A DNA stretch of 64,000 nucleotides from Bacteroidales bacterium (GTDB taxonomy: Bacteria > Bacteroidota > Bacteroidia > Bacteroidales > WCHB1-69), in assembly GCA_017525245.1 (NCBI GenBank), contig JAFXTE010000010.1, forward strand, positions 1-64,000, in the 5' to 3' direction. Under the pieces are notes generated by a model that saw only the letters and a program-made list of their open reading frames with translations, ran no database searches and was not told the origin of the DNA. Below are positions 52,201 to 61,568 of this stretch, in pieces; positions within the stretch are counted from its first letter, which is position 1; each line of letters begins with the position of its first letter. Made by a program: the position numbers and the translations under genes.

Positions 52201-53843
52201 TTTAACACATTGGGTGAATGAAAAATAGGACCAAGCTGGATGCCGTTGACGCTGAATTGCAACAATGCCCATGAGTTTGCTGAATTGGAGTTTAAGGTTG
52301 AAGCTACCTGTGCTGAAAACGCATAATAGGTGTTCGGAGTGACTGGGACGGTCTGTTGCCAAACTATGGAGTTAGGGGTTGTGGCGCCGTCCACAACCAT
52401 GAACTGTCCAGTTCCGCCATAGCCATACAAATGGTCTGATCCCCAAACCAGTATTCCATCAGTGGTGATGTAATAACGCCCATAATACATGTCATTGGAG
52501 TACATGTAATCTGTAATAAACCCCACATTTCCCTGCTCGAAATCCCCGTTCACCACTAAGTTGCTGCTTAAATCTGCATCAAAATTCTGCCCGGTAATGT
52601 AATACATGGTGGTGGTTGTCGGGCTCACTGTCAGGGTCGGGCCGCTGGCGAGGATGTTGCCGCTGGCGTCGGTCCAGTAGAGCACATCCGCCCCCGATGC
52701 CCACAGGGTCGCCGAGTCGCCAAATTGTATGGTGGTGTCGGGCGAGTGAAGGATGACGGGCGGGTTCTGGCAACACGTGAAATCAATCAAAGTGTCCTTA
52801 AGTCCGCATGCACTTTTGATATAGATTCTGTGTGTGCCAGGAGAGATGTTCTGTATGATGTTGGAAGACTGGAAATTGCTCGCATAGTCCAACGCATACT
52901 GATAGGGAGCATTCAAGGTGTCGGGGAATATCTGTACCATCCCGTCGTTCCCGTTGCATGCATTTGTCACAACCAGGCTGTCAATGGTGATTATATTGTC
53001 GAAAGCATGTTCATCATAGAAATGCCCGAACAATTGTGCCACCTCATTTTCAGAGATGGCGCGGTTGTAGAAGGCCACATCGTCAATCTTCCCGTTAAAC
53101 GGATACCAGATAAACCCTTCGCAGCCCATCCTGCCGATAAAGAGATCATGCAGATTGGCTTGCGTGTAATCGGCGTGGTTGATGATGGTGTCAATATATA
53201 GCACACCATTTAAATAAATCTTGGCGATGGTGTCGTCAACGATAGAAACAAAATGAACCCATTCGCAAGTGTCAAAACAGTTGTATTCGGTTCTGATTTC
53301 GTAGTTCATGTCAGAGGAAGGATGTCCGTTGGTGTTCGCACTGCTCACACTCAGCTTTCCCGTTTGGGAATTGATTCCGCTGCCGATAAATATTCCGGGA
53401 TATGCTGCGATACCGTCTCCGGCTTTCGTGAAAACGGAGAAACCGGCTTCGGTGGTCGAAAAACTTCCCCAACCGTCCATTCCTGCAAATACGCACTGTT
53501 GAAACCATAAAGATATTGTCATCTGGTCAGTCAACAGCATGGTGGAATTGTTGGGCACGCGGATCCAGTTTTTGTTGTAATAACCGCCAAACTGGTATGC
53601 ACTGTTCGCATTCCCGAATCTGTCGGTGGTAAGTTGCGGATTGTTGGATTCGCATTCCAAGATACCATGGTTGCCGTTGCCACTCATGTCATTGGCGTTG
53701 CCGTTGAACGGCCAGTAACCGACAAGCCCCGCCGTAGGAATCTGGGGAGTGGCGATATTGGCGACCAACATCCATAACGCAAACCATACCAAATGTCCAA
53801 AGCGTTGCCTGTTAATTGTTGTTGAACCTGTTTTTTCTTCCAT
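49206..53843 (-). CDS. Large T9SS-secreted multidomain surface protein
   Basis: A 1545-residue protein. After a signal peptide (LVWFALWMLVANIATPQ) come: a LamG-type lectin fold (GLVGYWPFNGNAND to DDVAFYNRAISENEVAQLF); a carbohydrate-binding-like segment (FTCC to GLDDIVFAP); about seven FG-GAP/VCBS repeats (VGDLDNDGHPDV, FADFNGDGHPEV, VADFDMDGHLDV, IADIDNDGSMEM, ADADADGSAEI); CARDB-like modules; a PKD domain (WVWDFGDGVSD); and a type B sorting domain (NVITPNGDGINDVF to the end). It is probably an adhesin or large surface assembly. Start MEEKTGSTT (53843); -7 box TAACTTTG is the complement of 53916-53923. Confidence 0.9.
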   Translation of the reverse strand: MEEKTGSTTINRQRFGHLVWFALWMLVANIATPQIPTAGLVGYWPFNGNANDMSGNGNHGILECESNNPQLTTDRFGNANSAYQFGGYYNKNWIRVPNNSTMLLTDQMTISLWFQQCVFAGMDGWGSFSTTEAGFSVFTKAGDGIAAYPGIFIGSGINSQTGKLSVSSANTNGHPSSDMNYEIRTEYNCFDTCEWVHFVSIVDDTIAKIYLNGVLYIDTIINHADYTQANLHDLFIGRMGCEGFIWYPFNGKIDDVAFYNRAISENEVAQLFGHFYDEHAFDNIITIDSLVVTNACNGNDGMVQIFPDTLNAPYQYALDYASNFQSSNIIQNISPGTHRIYIKSACGLKDTLIDFTCCQNPPVILHSPDTTIQFGDSATLWASGADVLYWTDASGNILASGPTLTVSPTTTTMYYITGQNFDADLSSNLVVNGDFEQGNVGFITDYMYSNDMYYGRYYITTDGILVWGSDHLYGYGGTGQFMVVDGATTPNSIVWQQTVPVTPNTYYAFSAQVASTLNSNSANSWALLQFSVNGIQLGPIFHSPNVLNIWQPYYEVWFSGNNTSATLTILNQNENGAGNDFGLDDIVFAPVATCSATDFVYVHLPEFPDNVDSATCTFLPEGTEWGVHVDWSSNSIVSNLNSPLVGDLDNDGHPDVLCFSLNGQTSNTEHWGQGNLDNEMLVFDGVTKQLKATITMESPVSAYDAASYGLVRTSNGKGLIVTANYDYKLRAYDITSPTPSTPYWVSDVDYGADPEEFAVNVSFADFNGDGHPEVYVRNKVYNAETGKLLATVPTTNTGSSFAHYTHNTHRKLSAPMTADLSGNGLPELILGNEIYTVSLTNPNGTAGNTATLWMQTTPPAPVPVDGHAQVADFDMDGHLDVFISIRNTDMHSGTVYCYVWDVYNNTMSQPLSINTSFSGKSIPLIADIDNDGSMEMVIQCAVTNSNNKIQAYKYNAASRTFSMIWGMQPDEDSYSNSFTAFDFNLDGLLELIICDQSTLRIVNGSGKSHLTHNDTVPVYVLNSFPFSETTIMQYPVIADADADGSAEIVSVGSSQLNILKSTTQPWAPARKVWNQYMYNVTNINEDLTVPLHLFNNATPFTDPDNVVRRPFNNFLQQATSIDLYGRPFYAVPDVTVNNASTQIVGDTLLLSFSYCNLGDNTLNAPYPVMVFLNTYGGDTLCTALVNNSLPKDSCVQNEIHLSLSALCNLPVVDSLIFAVNGNSLGIAQNGGLQPECDTTNNTTSVAIHIVPQTDTNYIVVHACDTLTWNGVTYDTSGVYIRTLANMYGCDSVVVMDLTVDPSSLTLFSDSVCQNSTYNGHGFSLSEDETSESGLSTFDRTLSNQFGCDSVIRLNLYVKPIVTPDFYANPDKAMLSENPVINFVNNTDIVELAQANYYWVWDFGDGVSDTTSEAENSHLYTNWGDYTVTLTLWADGCIDTASVTVIIEADLEFPNVITPNGDGINDVFVIKNLNPDRPNKLYISDRWGKVVWNKENYKTYMKDEQIYNAESGFGMGNISDGVYYFSFYYEGVVRTIKFNGSITVIR

Positions 53844-54144
53844 TTTGATACCTGTTATAAACGAGTTTTCATTCTTTATTTCCGCATTATTACTCCTAAG
53901 GCGAAAATGGGTTTGCAAAGTTACAAAATAATCTGATGTGACAAATAGTTGTAATAGATTGATAATTAACGATATATAAATTCATTGTAAACGGCAGGAC
54001 GATTTTTTGGGGCTTTTCTGTGGCTTGTCTTGCCTGTTTCCTGTCATTTGTTGTCCGTTGGCTGTTCTAATCACCATTAAACAAAGGTCTTGTTGTCCAC
54101 CTGAAACTTGGTCATGGCATTGTTGCCTATTCTCTAAAATTTTG

Positions 54145-54152
54145 TATCTTTG
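54145..54152 (+). promoter_or_regulatory. hisS -7 box
   Basis: TATCTTTG, 27 bp before the hisS ATG. The downstream leader (GCCGATTGTTTTGAAA) is nearly the same as that after the thrS box at 61526-61533 (GCCGATTATTTTGAAA), so the two synthetase genes share a promoter-leader type. Confidence 0.65.
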
Positions 54153-54178
54153 CCGATTGTTTTGAAATATCACAAAAT

Positions 54179-55540
54179 ATGGTAAAACCCTCTATTCCAA
54201 AAGGCACACGCGATTTCACGCCCGTCGAGATGATGCGGCGCAACTATATCTTCGACACCATCCGCAAGGTCTTCCATAAGCACGCCTGTCTCCCCATCGA
54301 AACCCCGGCAATGGAGAACCTTTCCACCCTTATGGGCAAGTACGGCGAGGAAGGCGACCGTCTGCTTTTCAAGATTCTGAACTCCGGCGATTTCACCAAA
54401 GGAGTTGATTTCCAGGATGAAACGCAGAGCACGAACAAACTGGCGGCCCAGCTTTGCGAGAAAGGTCTCCGTTACGATTTGACCGTTCCTTTCGCACGTT
54501 TCATCGTGCAGCACCAGAACGAGCTCACCTTCCCGTTCAAACGCTACCAGATGCAGCCCGTGTGGCGCGCGGACCGTCCGCAAAAAGGCCGTTATCGTGA
54601 GTTCTACCAGTGCGATGTCGATATCATCGGCAGCAACTCCTTGCTTAACGAAGCCGAACTGGTGGAAATCACCGATGAGGTGTTCCGCGCCTTCGGCATC
54701 AACATCGTCATGAAGATTAATAACCGTAAGATCCTCAGCGGTATCGCCGAGATATTCTGCAATGCCGACCAGGTGACCGACCTTTGCGTTGCCCTTGACA
54801 AACTCGACAAAATCGGGCGCGAGGCCGTCTGCGCCGAGATGCTGGAACGCGGCATCTCGCAGGAGTCCATCAACGGACTGTCACCGCTGTTCGAACTCAA
54901 TGGCTTGTCCAATGAGGAGGTCTTGCAGAAATTGGAGCTGATGCTGGCCGGTTCTGAAACCGGACTTCAAGGCGTGGCGGAGTTGCGCAAAGTTTTGGAT
55001 TATGTGGCTAAAATGCAGATAACCACTCGCTTGGAAATAGATGTGACGCTCGCTCGCGGTCTGAACTACTACACGGGGGCCATCTTCGAGATCAAGGCTC
55101 TGGACGTGGCGATGGGCAGCATCTCCGGCGGCGGCCGCTACGATAACCTCACCGGCATCTTCGGCCTGAAGAACATGTCGGGCGTGGGTATCTCCTACGG
55201 GGCCGAGCGCATCTATGACGTGCTCAATGAGCTGAACCTTTTCCCGCAGCACATCCTCACGCCGATAACCGCCATGTTCGTGAATTTCGGCGGCGATGAT
55301 GAGATTTATGCCCTGAAAGGTTTGAAAACGCTCCGCGATGCCGGTGTTCCGGCGGAAATATACCCCGACAGCGCGAAAATCGGCAAGCAGATGAACTACG
55401 CTAACGCCAAGGGCATCCCATACGTCATCATGGCCGGCGAGAACGAACGTAACCAAGGTGTTTATACGCTGAAGAACATGCAGACCGGCGAACAAAAGGC
55501 CGTGACGATTGATGAGGTTTTGTTAATTCATAATTCATAA
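54179..55540 (+). CDS. hisS: Histidyl-tRNA synthetase
   Basis: A 453-residue class II synthetase that charges tRNA-His. KGTRDFTP opens the protein; PIETPAMEN is motif 1; [24 protein letters not shown] is motif 2; [15 protein letters not shown] and GGGRYDNL are the histidine-specific regions; [13 protein letters not shown] is motif 3; and an anticodon-binding domain closes the protein. The last residues (I-H-N-S) and the stop are encoded by the first units of an ATTCATA heptamer array. Confidence 0.98.
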   Translation: MVKPSIPKGTRDFTPVEMMRRNYIFDTIRKVFHKHACLPIETPAMENLSTLMGKYGEEGDRLLFKILNSGDFTKGVDFQDETQSTNKLAAQLCEKGLRYDLTVPFARFIVQHQNELTFPFKRYQMQPVWRADRPQKGRYREFYQCDVDIIGSNSLLNEAELVEITDEVFRAFGINIVMKINNRKILSGIAEIFCNADQVTDLCVALDKLDKIGREAVCAEMLERGISQESINGLSPLFELNGLSNEEVLQKLELMLAGSETGLQGVAELRKVLDYVAKMQITTRLEIDVTLARGLNYYTGAIFEIKALDVAMGSISGGGRYDNLTGIFGLKNMSGVGISYGAERIYDVLNELNLFPQHILTPITAMFVNFGGDDEIYALKGLKTLRDAGVPAEIYPDSAKIGKQMNYANAKGIPYVIMAGENERNQGVYTLKNMQTGEQKAVTIDEVLLIHNS

Positions 55541-55549
55541 TTCATAATT
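55525..55549 (+). repeat. Heptamer array AATTCAT over the hisS stop
   Basis: Three and a half 7-bp units (AATTCAT). The hisS TAA (55538-55540) straddles units 2 and 3, and the array runs to 3 bp before the next ATG (55552). The unit gives TAA at each junction. Confidence 0.85.
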
Positions 55550-55551
55550 GG

Positions 55552-56964
55552 ATGGAAAGCGAGTCCCAAGCCCCAGTCAAGAGGTCCCGTCCATTTCGCG
55601 TGTGGATGCGCAAGTTCTGGTACGATGTGATGGCGTTCACTCAGCTGAAGGAGGATACGGACTATGATGCCACGGTCAAGCACATCTCCAGCAGTGTGGA
55701 GTTCCGCGGCGTGAACCTGTGGGTTTTGGCTTTCGCCATCATAGTGGCTTCTGTCGGGTTGAATGTGAATTCCACAGCGGTCATCATCGGCGCCATGTTG
55801 ATTTCGCCGATTATGGGTCCCATTTTGGGTGTGGGGCTTTCCATCGGCACGTTGGACGAGGAGCTGCTCAAGCGGTCGTTGCGTAATTTTCTCATCATGG
55901 TGGTCATCAGTTTGGTGACCTCCACGTTGTATTTCCTGATTTCGCCGTTGAGCGAGGCGCAGTCGGAGTTGTTGGCGCGCACGCGGCCCACGATATTCGA
56001 CGTCATCATCGCCTTTTTCGGCGGACTGGCGGGCATAGTGGCCACTTCGCGCAAGACGCAGCCTTTCACGGTGATTTCCGGTGTGGCCATCGCCACCGCG
56101 CTGATGCCGCCGCTCTGCACCGCCGGCTATGGCCTGGCAACGTGGCAGATACGGTATTTCGGCGGGGCGGCGTACCTCTTCTTCATCAACTCGTTCTTTA
56201 TCGCCCTGGCCACCTTCATCATAGTACGCTTCCTCAAATTCCCGCAAAAGCGTTATTTGAACCCAAAACGTCTCAAAGCGGTCAGAAGGATGATGTACAT
56301 CTTTGCTGTTTTGGTGATGATCCCCAGCGTCTTCATGGCCATCAACCTTGTGCGCGAGTCTTCGTTTAACTCACAGGCAATCAAGTTTGTGCATGACATT
56401 CAGCAGACTTCTTACTTTGACAAAGTGCAGCTGATTGACGCCCAGAAGGACTATTCCAAGAAAGAGCAGACAATTACGCTGCGCGTCATCGGGAAGCAGC
56501 TGACGGTGGAGGACATAGCTGGGATGCAGAATGTTATGCGGACGGAATACGGCCTTGATCGCGCCAAATTAGTCATCAAGCAGACTGAGGGTGTGCTTGA
56601 CATCACGCAGCAGACGCAGTTGGTGGAAGATCTTATCGAGAAAAAGGATGCTGTTATTGACAGTCAGGATTCCACAATCGTGGCGTTGCGTGCCCAGCTC
56701 GACAAACTGACCGGCTCTTCCGAGAATACCAAGCAGTTGGTCAAGGAAATTAAATCGCAATATGCGGACGTTCAGCAAGTTGCTGTTGTGGAGATGCAGT
56801 GCTATGATGCAGACAGTCTCACTGCTGTGCCTATGCCGGTGGTTTATCTGAAGTGGAAGGACGGCAGAAGTCATCCCGAAGCGGAGAAGCGACTGCTCCA
56901 GTGGCTGAAAGTGCGGCTGAATGTGGAAGAGATACACATCGTAAGAAAGGAAAATAATCAATAA
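55552..56964 (+). CDS. DUF389 (TIGR00341-type) membrane protein
   Basis: A 470-residue protein with about six membrane helices between residues 55 and 265 (VLAFAIIVASVGLNV, AVIIGAMLISPIMGPILGVGLSIG, FLIMVVISLVTSTLYFL, IAFFGGLAGIVA, VAIATALMPPLCTAGYGLA, FINSFFIALATFIIV) and a long soluble C-terminus with a coiled coil. The NSTAVIIGAMLISPIMGP core is the DUF389 signature. The function of the family is not known. It begins 12 bp after hisS and is probably co-transcribed. Confidence 0.92.
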   Translation: MESESQAPVKRSRPFRVWMRKFWYDVMAFTQLKEDTDYDATVKHISSSVEFRGVNLWVLAFAIIVASVGLNVNSTAVIIGAMLISPIMGPILGVGLSIGTLDEELLKRSLRNFLIMVVISLVTSTLYFLISPLSEAQSELLARTRPTIFDVIIAFFGGLAGIVATSRKTQPFTVISGVAIATALMPPLCTAGYGLATWQIRYFGGAAYLFFINSFFIALATFIIVRFLKFPQKRYLNPKRLKAVRRMMYIFAVLVMIPSVFMAINLVRESSFNSQAIKFVHDIQQTSYFDKVQLIDAQKDYSKKEQTITLRVIGKQLTVEDIAGMQNVMRTEYGLDRAKLVIKQTEGVLDITQQTQLVEDLIEKKDAVIDSQDSTIVALRAQLDKLTGSSENTKQLVKEIKSQYADVQQVAVVEMQCYDADSLTAVPMPVVYLKWKDGRSHPEAEKRLLQWLKVRLNVEEIHIVRKENNQ

Positions 56965-57010
56965 ATCGTAAATCGCAAACCGTAAACCGTAAATCGCAAA
57001 TTCTAAATAT
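56962..57010 (+). repeat. Heptamer array TAAATCG starting at the DUF389 stop
   Basis: Seven in-phase units (TAAATCG, TAAATCG, CAAACCG, TAAACCG, TAAATCG, CAAATTC, TAAATAT) covering exactly 49 bp. The first three bases are the TAA stop (56962-56964). The array ends one base before the next gene's ATG (57012). Confidence 0.9.
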
Positions 57011-57011
57011 T

Positions 57012-58199
57012 ATGAAAAAGCAATTATCCCTAATCTCCGTGTTTTTCGTGTTCTTGGCCATGGGTTTCGGCGATGCCGCCGGACAGCTCGTATCCGTGGT
57101 GGAAAAGGCCTTCAATGTGTCGCCATTCACCGCTTCGCTTGTTTCCCTGTCGGGAATGATTATGTTCGGCGTTTTGTCGGTGCCCACAGGCGTGTGGCAA
57201 TCCAAGATCGGCAAGAAAAAGATGCTCACCATCGGTTTGATTCTTTTCCTCGCTGGCGCTATACTCCCCATTCTCGCCTTCAACTTCCCGATTATCCTGT
57301 TGGCGGTGCTGTTGATGGGTGCGGGTGCCACGATTCTGCAAGTGTCTGGAAATCCGCTGATTCGCGATGTGTCGGACGAGGGCAAGTACTCCAGTATGCT
57401 CTCCTTCGCGCAGTCTCTGAAGGCCATCGGAACGCTTTCCACTTCGTTGATTTTGGTACTCATCGGCACTTCGCTGATGAAGTACGGCTGGTTCTCGTTC
57501 ACCCCTGAGGGCGGCGAGACCATCGATATGGGATTCCGCATCCTCTTCCCGATTTTCGCGGTGGTGCTGCTCATCACGCTGGTCATGGTTGTCGTGTTTG
57601 TGCCCAGCAACGTCAGCAAGTCGGACGAGAAACCGACCACGTTGGGCAACTGCATCAGAGCATTGGGTAACCCCTTCATCCTGATGATGTTCCTCGCCAT
57701 TTTCTTCTATTGTGGCGCGGAGGCCTCCATGTTCAACCGCATCCCGTCGATTTTGAGTGAGAACACGAGCGTGACCCCGGCTATGGGCAACATCGTGCTG
57801 ATTATCTCCCTGTTTGTGGGGCGTTTCCTTGGCGGAGTCATCTTGCAGAAGATGAGCGCAAAAAAGTTCCTCGGCATCACCGTGGCGGTCTCCATCATTG
57901 GTAACCTCTTGCTGTTCCTGCCGTACAACGCCTTCACCACCTGGTTGAGTTTCATCCTCATCGGCATCGGTTTCGCCAACATCTTCCCGCTCATTTTCTC
58001 CATCTGTGTCGATCACAAGCCGGAGATGTCGAACGAGATTTCGGGACTTATGACCACGGCCATCGTGGGTGCGGCCATCGTGCCGTTGTTCACGGGCGCC
58101 ATGGCGGGTGTCGGCATCCGCTACGCCTTCATCGTGCCGCTGTGCTGCTTGGCGTATCTGTGTTTTGTGACGGCGAGAGTCTCTAAGAATGCGGAATGA
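57012..58199 (+). CDS. MFS transporter, FucP/sugar-type
   Basis: A 395-residue permease with about 12 membrane helices. The N-terminal half has MGFGDAAGQLVSVVEKAFN and a GVWQSKIGKKKML loop between helices 2 and 3. GAGATILQVSGNPLIRDV (helix 4-5) is the phrase typical of FucP-like sugar:H+ symporters, and AEASMFNRIPSILSE lies in the second half. It should import a monosaccharide. Its place just before a secreted GH92 mannosidase fits uptake of released mannose, which is inference. Confidence 0.9.
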   Translation: MKKQLSLISVFFVFLAMGFGDAAGQLVSVVEKAFNVSPFTASLVSLSGMIMFGVLSVPTGVWQSKIGKKKMLTIGLILFLAGAILPILAFNFPIILLAVLLMGAGATILQVSGNPLIRDVSDEGKYSSMLSFAQSLKAIGTLSTSLILVLIGTSLMKYGWFSFTPEGGETIDMGFRILFPIFAVVLLITLVMVVVFVPSNVSKSDEKPTTLGNCIRALGNPFILMMFLAIFFYCGAEASMFNRIPSILSENTSVTPAMGNIVLIISLFVGRFLGGVILQKMSAKKFLGITVAVSIIGNLLLFLPYNAFTTWLSFILIGIGFANIFPLIFSICVDHKPEMSNEISGLMTTAIVGAAIVPLFTGAMAGVGIRYAFIVPLCCLAYLCFVTARVSKNAE

Positions 58200-58252
58200 T
58201 GAATGATGAATGCTGAATGCTGAATGCAGAATGATGAATAATGAATAGTGAT
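58197..58252 (+). repeat. Heptamer array TGATGAA starting at the MFS stop
   Basis: Eight in-phase units (TGATGAA, TGATGAA, TGCTGAA, TGCTGAA, TGCAGAA, TGATGAA, TAATGAA, TAGTGAT). The first three bases are the TGA stop codon (58197-58199). No terminator follows before the GH92 gene. Confidence 0.9.
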
Positions 58253-58323
58253 GGTAGGGATGTGAGTTTTTGCGTTTCTACTATTCAATAAAGAACGAAT
58301 AGAAAATTAAAACAAGCGATAAA

Positions 58324-61300
58324 ATGAAAAAGACAACTTTGATTATGTTTGCGCTGGTTGCCTTCGTGATGATGGCAGGTGCTCAGTCGCAGTATGTTAA
58401 CCCCTTTGTCGGCACGGACGGGCACGGACACACCTACCCGGGTGCGATTCTGCCGTTCGGCGCTGTGCAGCTCAGCCCTGACACCCGCCTCGACGGTTGG
58501 GACGGATGCTCCGGCTACCACTACAGCGACAGCCGCATTTACGGCTTCTCGCACACCCATCTCAGCGGTACTGGATGCTCCGACTATGGGGACATTCTCG
58601 TCACACCGTTCATTGGCGAACCCTCCGTCATCAACGAGAAATACGCGTTGGAGTTCAGCCATGAGCAGGAGAAAGCGGAACCGGGTTACTACTCGGTGAA
58701 ATTCAAAAACGGTATCCAAGCGGAGATGACTGCCGCCAACTACGTGGGTGTCCATCGTTACACGTTCCCGAAAAATGGCAAACACGGTATCATTGTGGAT
58801 CTGCAGCACCGCGATAAGACGCTGGAGAGCTATATAACCCTGAAAGCCAATGACTTGGTTGGATACCGCCGCTCTGAAGCGTGGAACGATGACCAATATT
58901 GCGCCTTCTCCCTCAAAACATCCGTCCCTGCGGAATCCGTTGTCTATTATAAAGATGACAAACCAGTGAATATCAAGGAGGTGAAGGGCACGAACTGTAA
59001 GGCGGTGCTCTATTTCCCTGAAAACACAAAGTCTGTGGTGGTGAAAGTGGCCATCTCCGCCGTGGATATGGATGGTGCCGTCAACAACCAGACCGAGGTC
59101 CGCGACTTCGATTTTGAAAAAGTGCGCAAAAACGCTACGGCAAGCTGGAACAATGAATTGGGGAAGATCAAGGTGACTTCCAAAAACGAAGAGTACTTAA
59201 AGACTTTCTATACGGCTCTGTACCACTGTTTTACCTCGCCTTATCTCTATTCCGATCTTGACGGACGCTATCGTGGTGAAGACCAGAAAATCCATAATGC
59301 AGACAAAGGACACAAGATGTACACGGTGTTCTCCCTGTGGGACACCTACAGGGCGTTGCATCCACTGTTGAACATCATCGACCAGCAACGCAGCGGTGAT
59401 TTTCTCTACACATTCCTGAACCAGTTCCGTCAGAGTGGCTATTTGCCTATGTGGGAGCTTTCCTCACAGGAGACCTGGTGCATGATCGGCTACCATGCCG
59501 TGCCGGTCATTTGGGATGCCTACACGAAGGGAATTCACGACTATGATGCTCAGGAGATGCTCAAAGCAATGATTGTCACCGCCAACCTCAATAAGTTGGG
59601 AAGACCTGAATATGCCAAATTCGGTTTTGTGCCGGGGGATATGGAAAACGAATCAGTTTCCAAGACACTGGAATATGCCTACGATGATTGGTGCATTGCT
59701 ATGTTTGCAAAAGCCATTGGAAATCAAGATGTTTTCAAAGAATATACGTTTCGCGCACAGTCATACAAAAACCTGATAGATAATAATGGATTTATGCACG
59801 GCAAAATGAATGGAGGGTTCGCCATCCCGTTTAATCCACGCGAAGTCAACAACTTCTACACAGAAGCCAACTGCTGGCAATATACCACTTACGTGCCGCA
59901 CGATTTCAATTCCTATATCGGAATAATGGGTGGCGCTAAAAATATGGAGCTGTTCCTTGACAAGCTCTTCAATTCCTCTTCGAATATGTCCGGGCGTGTG
60001 CAGTCTGATATCACTGGTGTCATCGGGCAATATGCCCACGGCAATGAACCGAGCCACCATGCCGCATATCTCTACAATTATGTGGGGCGGCCCGACAAGA
60101 CGCAAGCTTTAGTGAAAAAGATCCTGACAAGTCTCTACACTTCCAAGCCTGACGGACTCTGCGGTAACGAAGACTGCGGCCAGATGTCGGCATGGTATGT
60201 CTTCAGCGCGATGGGCTTCTATCCCGTCTGTCCGGGCAGCAACCAGTATGTCATCGGGTATCCGCTGTTTGACAAAGTGGAGTTGAAATTAGAAAATGGT
60301 AAAACATTGACTATTAACAGGAAGAATGACAGTCCTTACATACAGTCTGTCACGATAGACGGCAAACCGCTTACAAGATCTTATATTACTTACGAGGAGA
60401 TTGCCAATGGCGGTGTGATTGAATTCACGATGGGCGATGACCCGAATTCTATTTGGGGTAAAGGGAAAGGCGAAGGTCCTGTCAGTAAAATAGCGGAAGT
60501 TGCCAGCATTGTTCCCGTGCCTGTTTTTTCCACAGACAAGGTCTCTTTCAGGGATCAGACCCGTGTTGCGTTGAGTGTTCCGAAAGTTACGGATGTAACT
60601 TCGGAACGTAAGGATGCGAATGCCGCTAAGCGTAAGGATGTGGGTGATAGTAAACGTATTATGGATAATGCTATAAATGTGGATAAAGCTAAAAATGCGG
60701 ATATTAATCCGAACAAAGATACTAAACAGGGAGACACGAAAATGCCATCTAAAGAGACTATGCCATTGACGAAAGGAAATATTATGTTGCAGAAAGAATC
60801 TCTTTCATTGAAGAAACAGTCGGGATCCTTCGGTGATTATGTGATATATTACACGCTTGACGGAAGTAACCCTTCTCCCAAGACAGGAATCCAATATACA
60901 GAACCGATAAAGTTGGACAAGGACGTGACTGTCAAGGCGGTTGCCGTGGACGCAAAAGGCCGGATGAGCCAGGTGGCGGAGGCGCATTATGTGCGATATG
61001 TCCGCGACAAGGATATTACCTACATCACAAAGCCTGACAACCAGTATTATGCAGGAGGAAACGAAGGATTGATTGACAATTCCAGAGGTAAGGTGAATTA
61101 CCGCATCGGCGGTTGGCAGGGTTTCACCACTGACTGTGAGCTGGTCATCGACTTGCGCGAGGCAAAGAAAATCACGACGGTAGGTGCCGGAGTGCTGGAG
61201 GAGCAGCGTGCGTGGATATTCTACCCCAAGGGTATGGAAGTCTATGTCTCCGATGACGGCAAGAGCTACAAACCGTTTGGCCAGATGAATGTCACAGGGA

Positions 61301-61461
61301 ATAAGACTGAAGGAGCGCATATCCAGGATTTGGAAGTGAAGGGCAAAGCCAACGCCCGCTACGTCAAGATTGTCATCAAGAACTACGGCAAACTGCCCGA
61401 ATGGCATCTCAGTGCAGGCGAGCAGGCTTGGCTGTTTGTGGATGAAGTCTGGGTACGGTAG
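58324..61461 (+). CDS. GH92-family alpha-mannosidase with chitobiase-like and F5/8-type C-terminal domains
   Basis: A 1045-residue secreted enzyme (signal FALVAFVMMAGAQS). GH92 phrases are YVNPFVGTDGHGHTYPGA, PFGAVQLSPD, GFSHTHLSGTGCSDYGD, FSLWDTYRALHP, GNEPSHHAAYLYNYVGRP and GLCGNEDCGQMSAWYVFSAMGFYPVCPG. GH92 enzymes are Ca-dependent exo-alpha-mannosidases acting on N-glycans or mannans. After residue 715 come a Lys/Asp-rich linker (about 750-830), a chitobiase-like beta module (YYTLDGSNPSPKTGIQY) and a discoidin-like domain (RIGGWQGFTTDCELVIDL). The linker is unusual for the family and much AT-richer. Confidence 0.95.
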   Translation: MKKTTLIMFALVAFVMMAGAQSQYVNPFVGTDGHGHTYPGAILPFGAVQLSPDTRLDGWDGCSGYHYSDSRIYGFSHTHLSGTGCSDYGDILVTPFIGEPSVINEKYALEFSHEQEKAEPGYYSVKFKNGIQAEMTAANYVGVHRYTFPKNGKHGIIVDLQHRDKTLESYITLKANDLVGYRRSEAWNDDQYCAFSLKTSVPAESVVYYKDDKPVNIKEVKGTNCKAVLYFPENTKSVVVKVAISAVDMDGAVNNQTEVRDFDFEKVRKNATASWNNELGKIKVTSKNEEYLKTFYTALYHCFTSPYLYSDLDGRYRGEDQKIHNADKGHKMYTVFSLWDTYRALHPLLNIIDQQRSGDFLYTFLNQFRQSGYLPMWELSSQETWCMIGYHAVPVIWDAYTKGIHDYDAQEMLKAMIVTANLNKLGRPEYAKFGFVPGDMENESVSKTLEYAYDDWCIAMFAKAIGNQDVFKEYTFRAQSYKNLIDNNGFMHGKMNGGFAIPFNPREVNNFYTEANCWQYTTYVPHDFNSYIGIMGGAKNMELFLDKLFNSSSNMSGRVQSDITGVIGQYAHGNEPSHHAAYLYNYVGRPDKTQALVKKILTSLYTSKPDGLCGNEDCGQMSAWYVFSAMGFYPVCPGSNQYVIGYPLFDKVELKLENGKTLTINRKNDSPYIQSVTIDGKPLTRSYITYEEIANGGVIEFTMGDDPNSIWGKGKGEGPVSKIAEVASIVPVPVFSTDKVSFRDQTRVALSVPKVTDVTSERKDANAAKRKDVGDSKRIMDNAINVDKAKNADINPNKDTKQGDTKMPSKETMPLTKGNIMLQKESLSLKKQSGSFGDYVIYYTLDGSNPSPKTGIQYTEPIKLDKDVTVKAVAVDAKGRMSQVAEAHYVRYVRDKDITYITKPDNQYYAGGNEGLIDNSRGKVNYRIGGWQGFTTDCELVIDLREAKKITTVGAGVLEEQRAWIFYPKGMEVYVSDDGKSYKPFGQMNVTGNKTEGAHIQDLEVKGKANARYVKIVIKNYGKLPEWHLSAGEQAWLFVDEVWVR

Positions 61462-61500
61462 ATTAATTCATAATTCATAATGCATAATGCATAATTGATC
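61459..61500 (+). repeat. Heptamer array ATTCATA starting at the GH92 stop
   Basis: Six units in phase (TAGATTA, ATTCATA, ATTCATA, ATGCATA, ATGCATA, ATTGATC). The first three bases are the TAG stop codon (61459-61461). The ATTCATA unit is the same as after hisS, 6 kb away. Confidence 0.87.
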
Positions 61501-61525
61501 GTGGATATTGCATTGTAAAAAAGTG

Positions 61526-61533
61526 TATCTTTG
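61526..61533 (+). promoter_or_regulatory. thrS -7 box
   Basis: TATCTTTG, 36 bp before the thrS ATG. The leader begins GCCGATTATTTTGAAA, like hisS. I see no T-box or attenuator hairpin. Confidence 0.65.
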
Positions 61534-61568
61534 CCGATTATTTTGAAAAAAGGAAAAATAGACCCAAT

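Noticed and set aside
55528-56247. 239-residue minus-strand frame antisense to DUF389
   Set aside because: Shadow; composition is His/Arg/Asp-rich without domain, and the plus strand encodes membrane helices.
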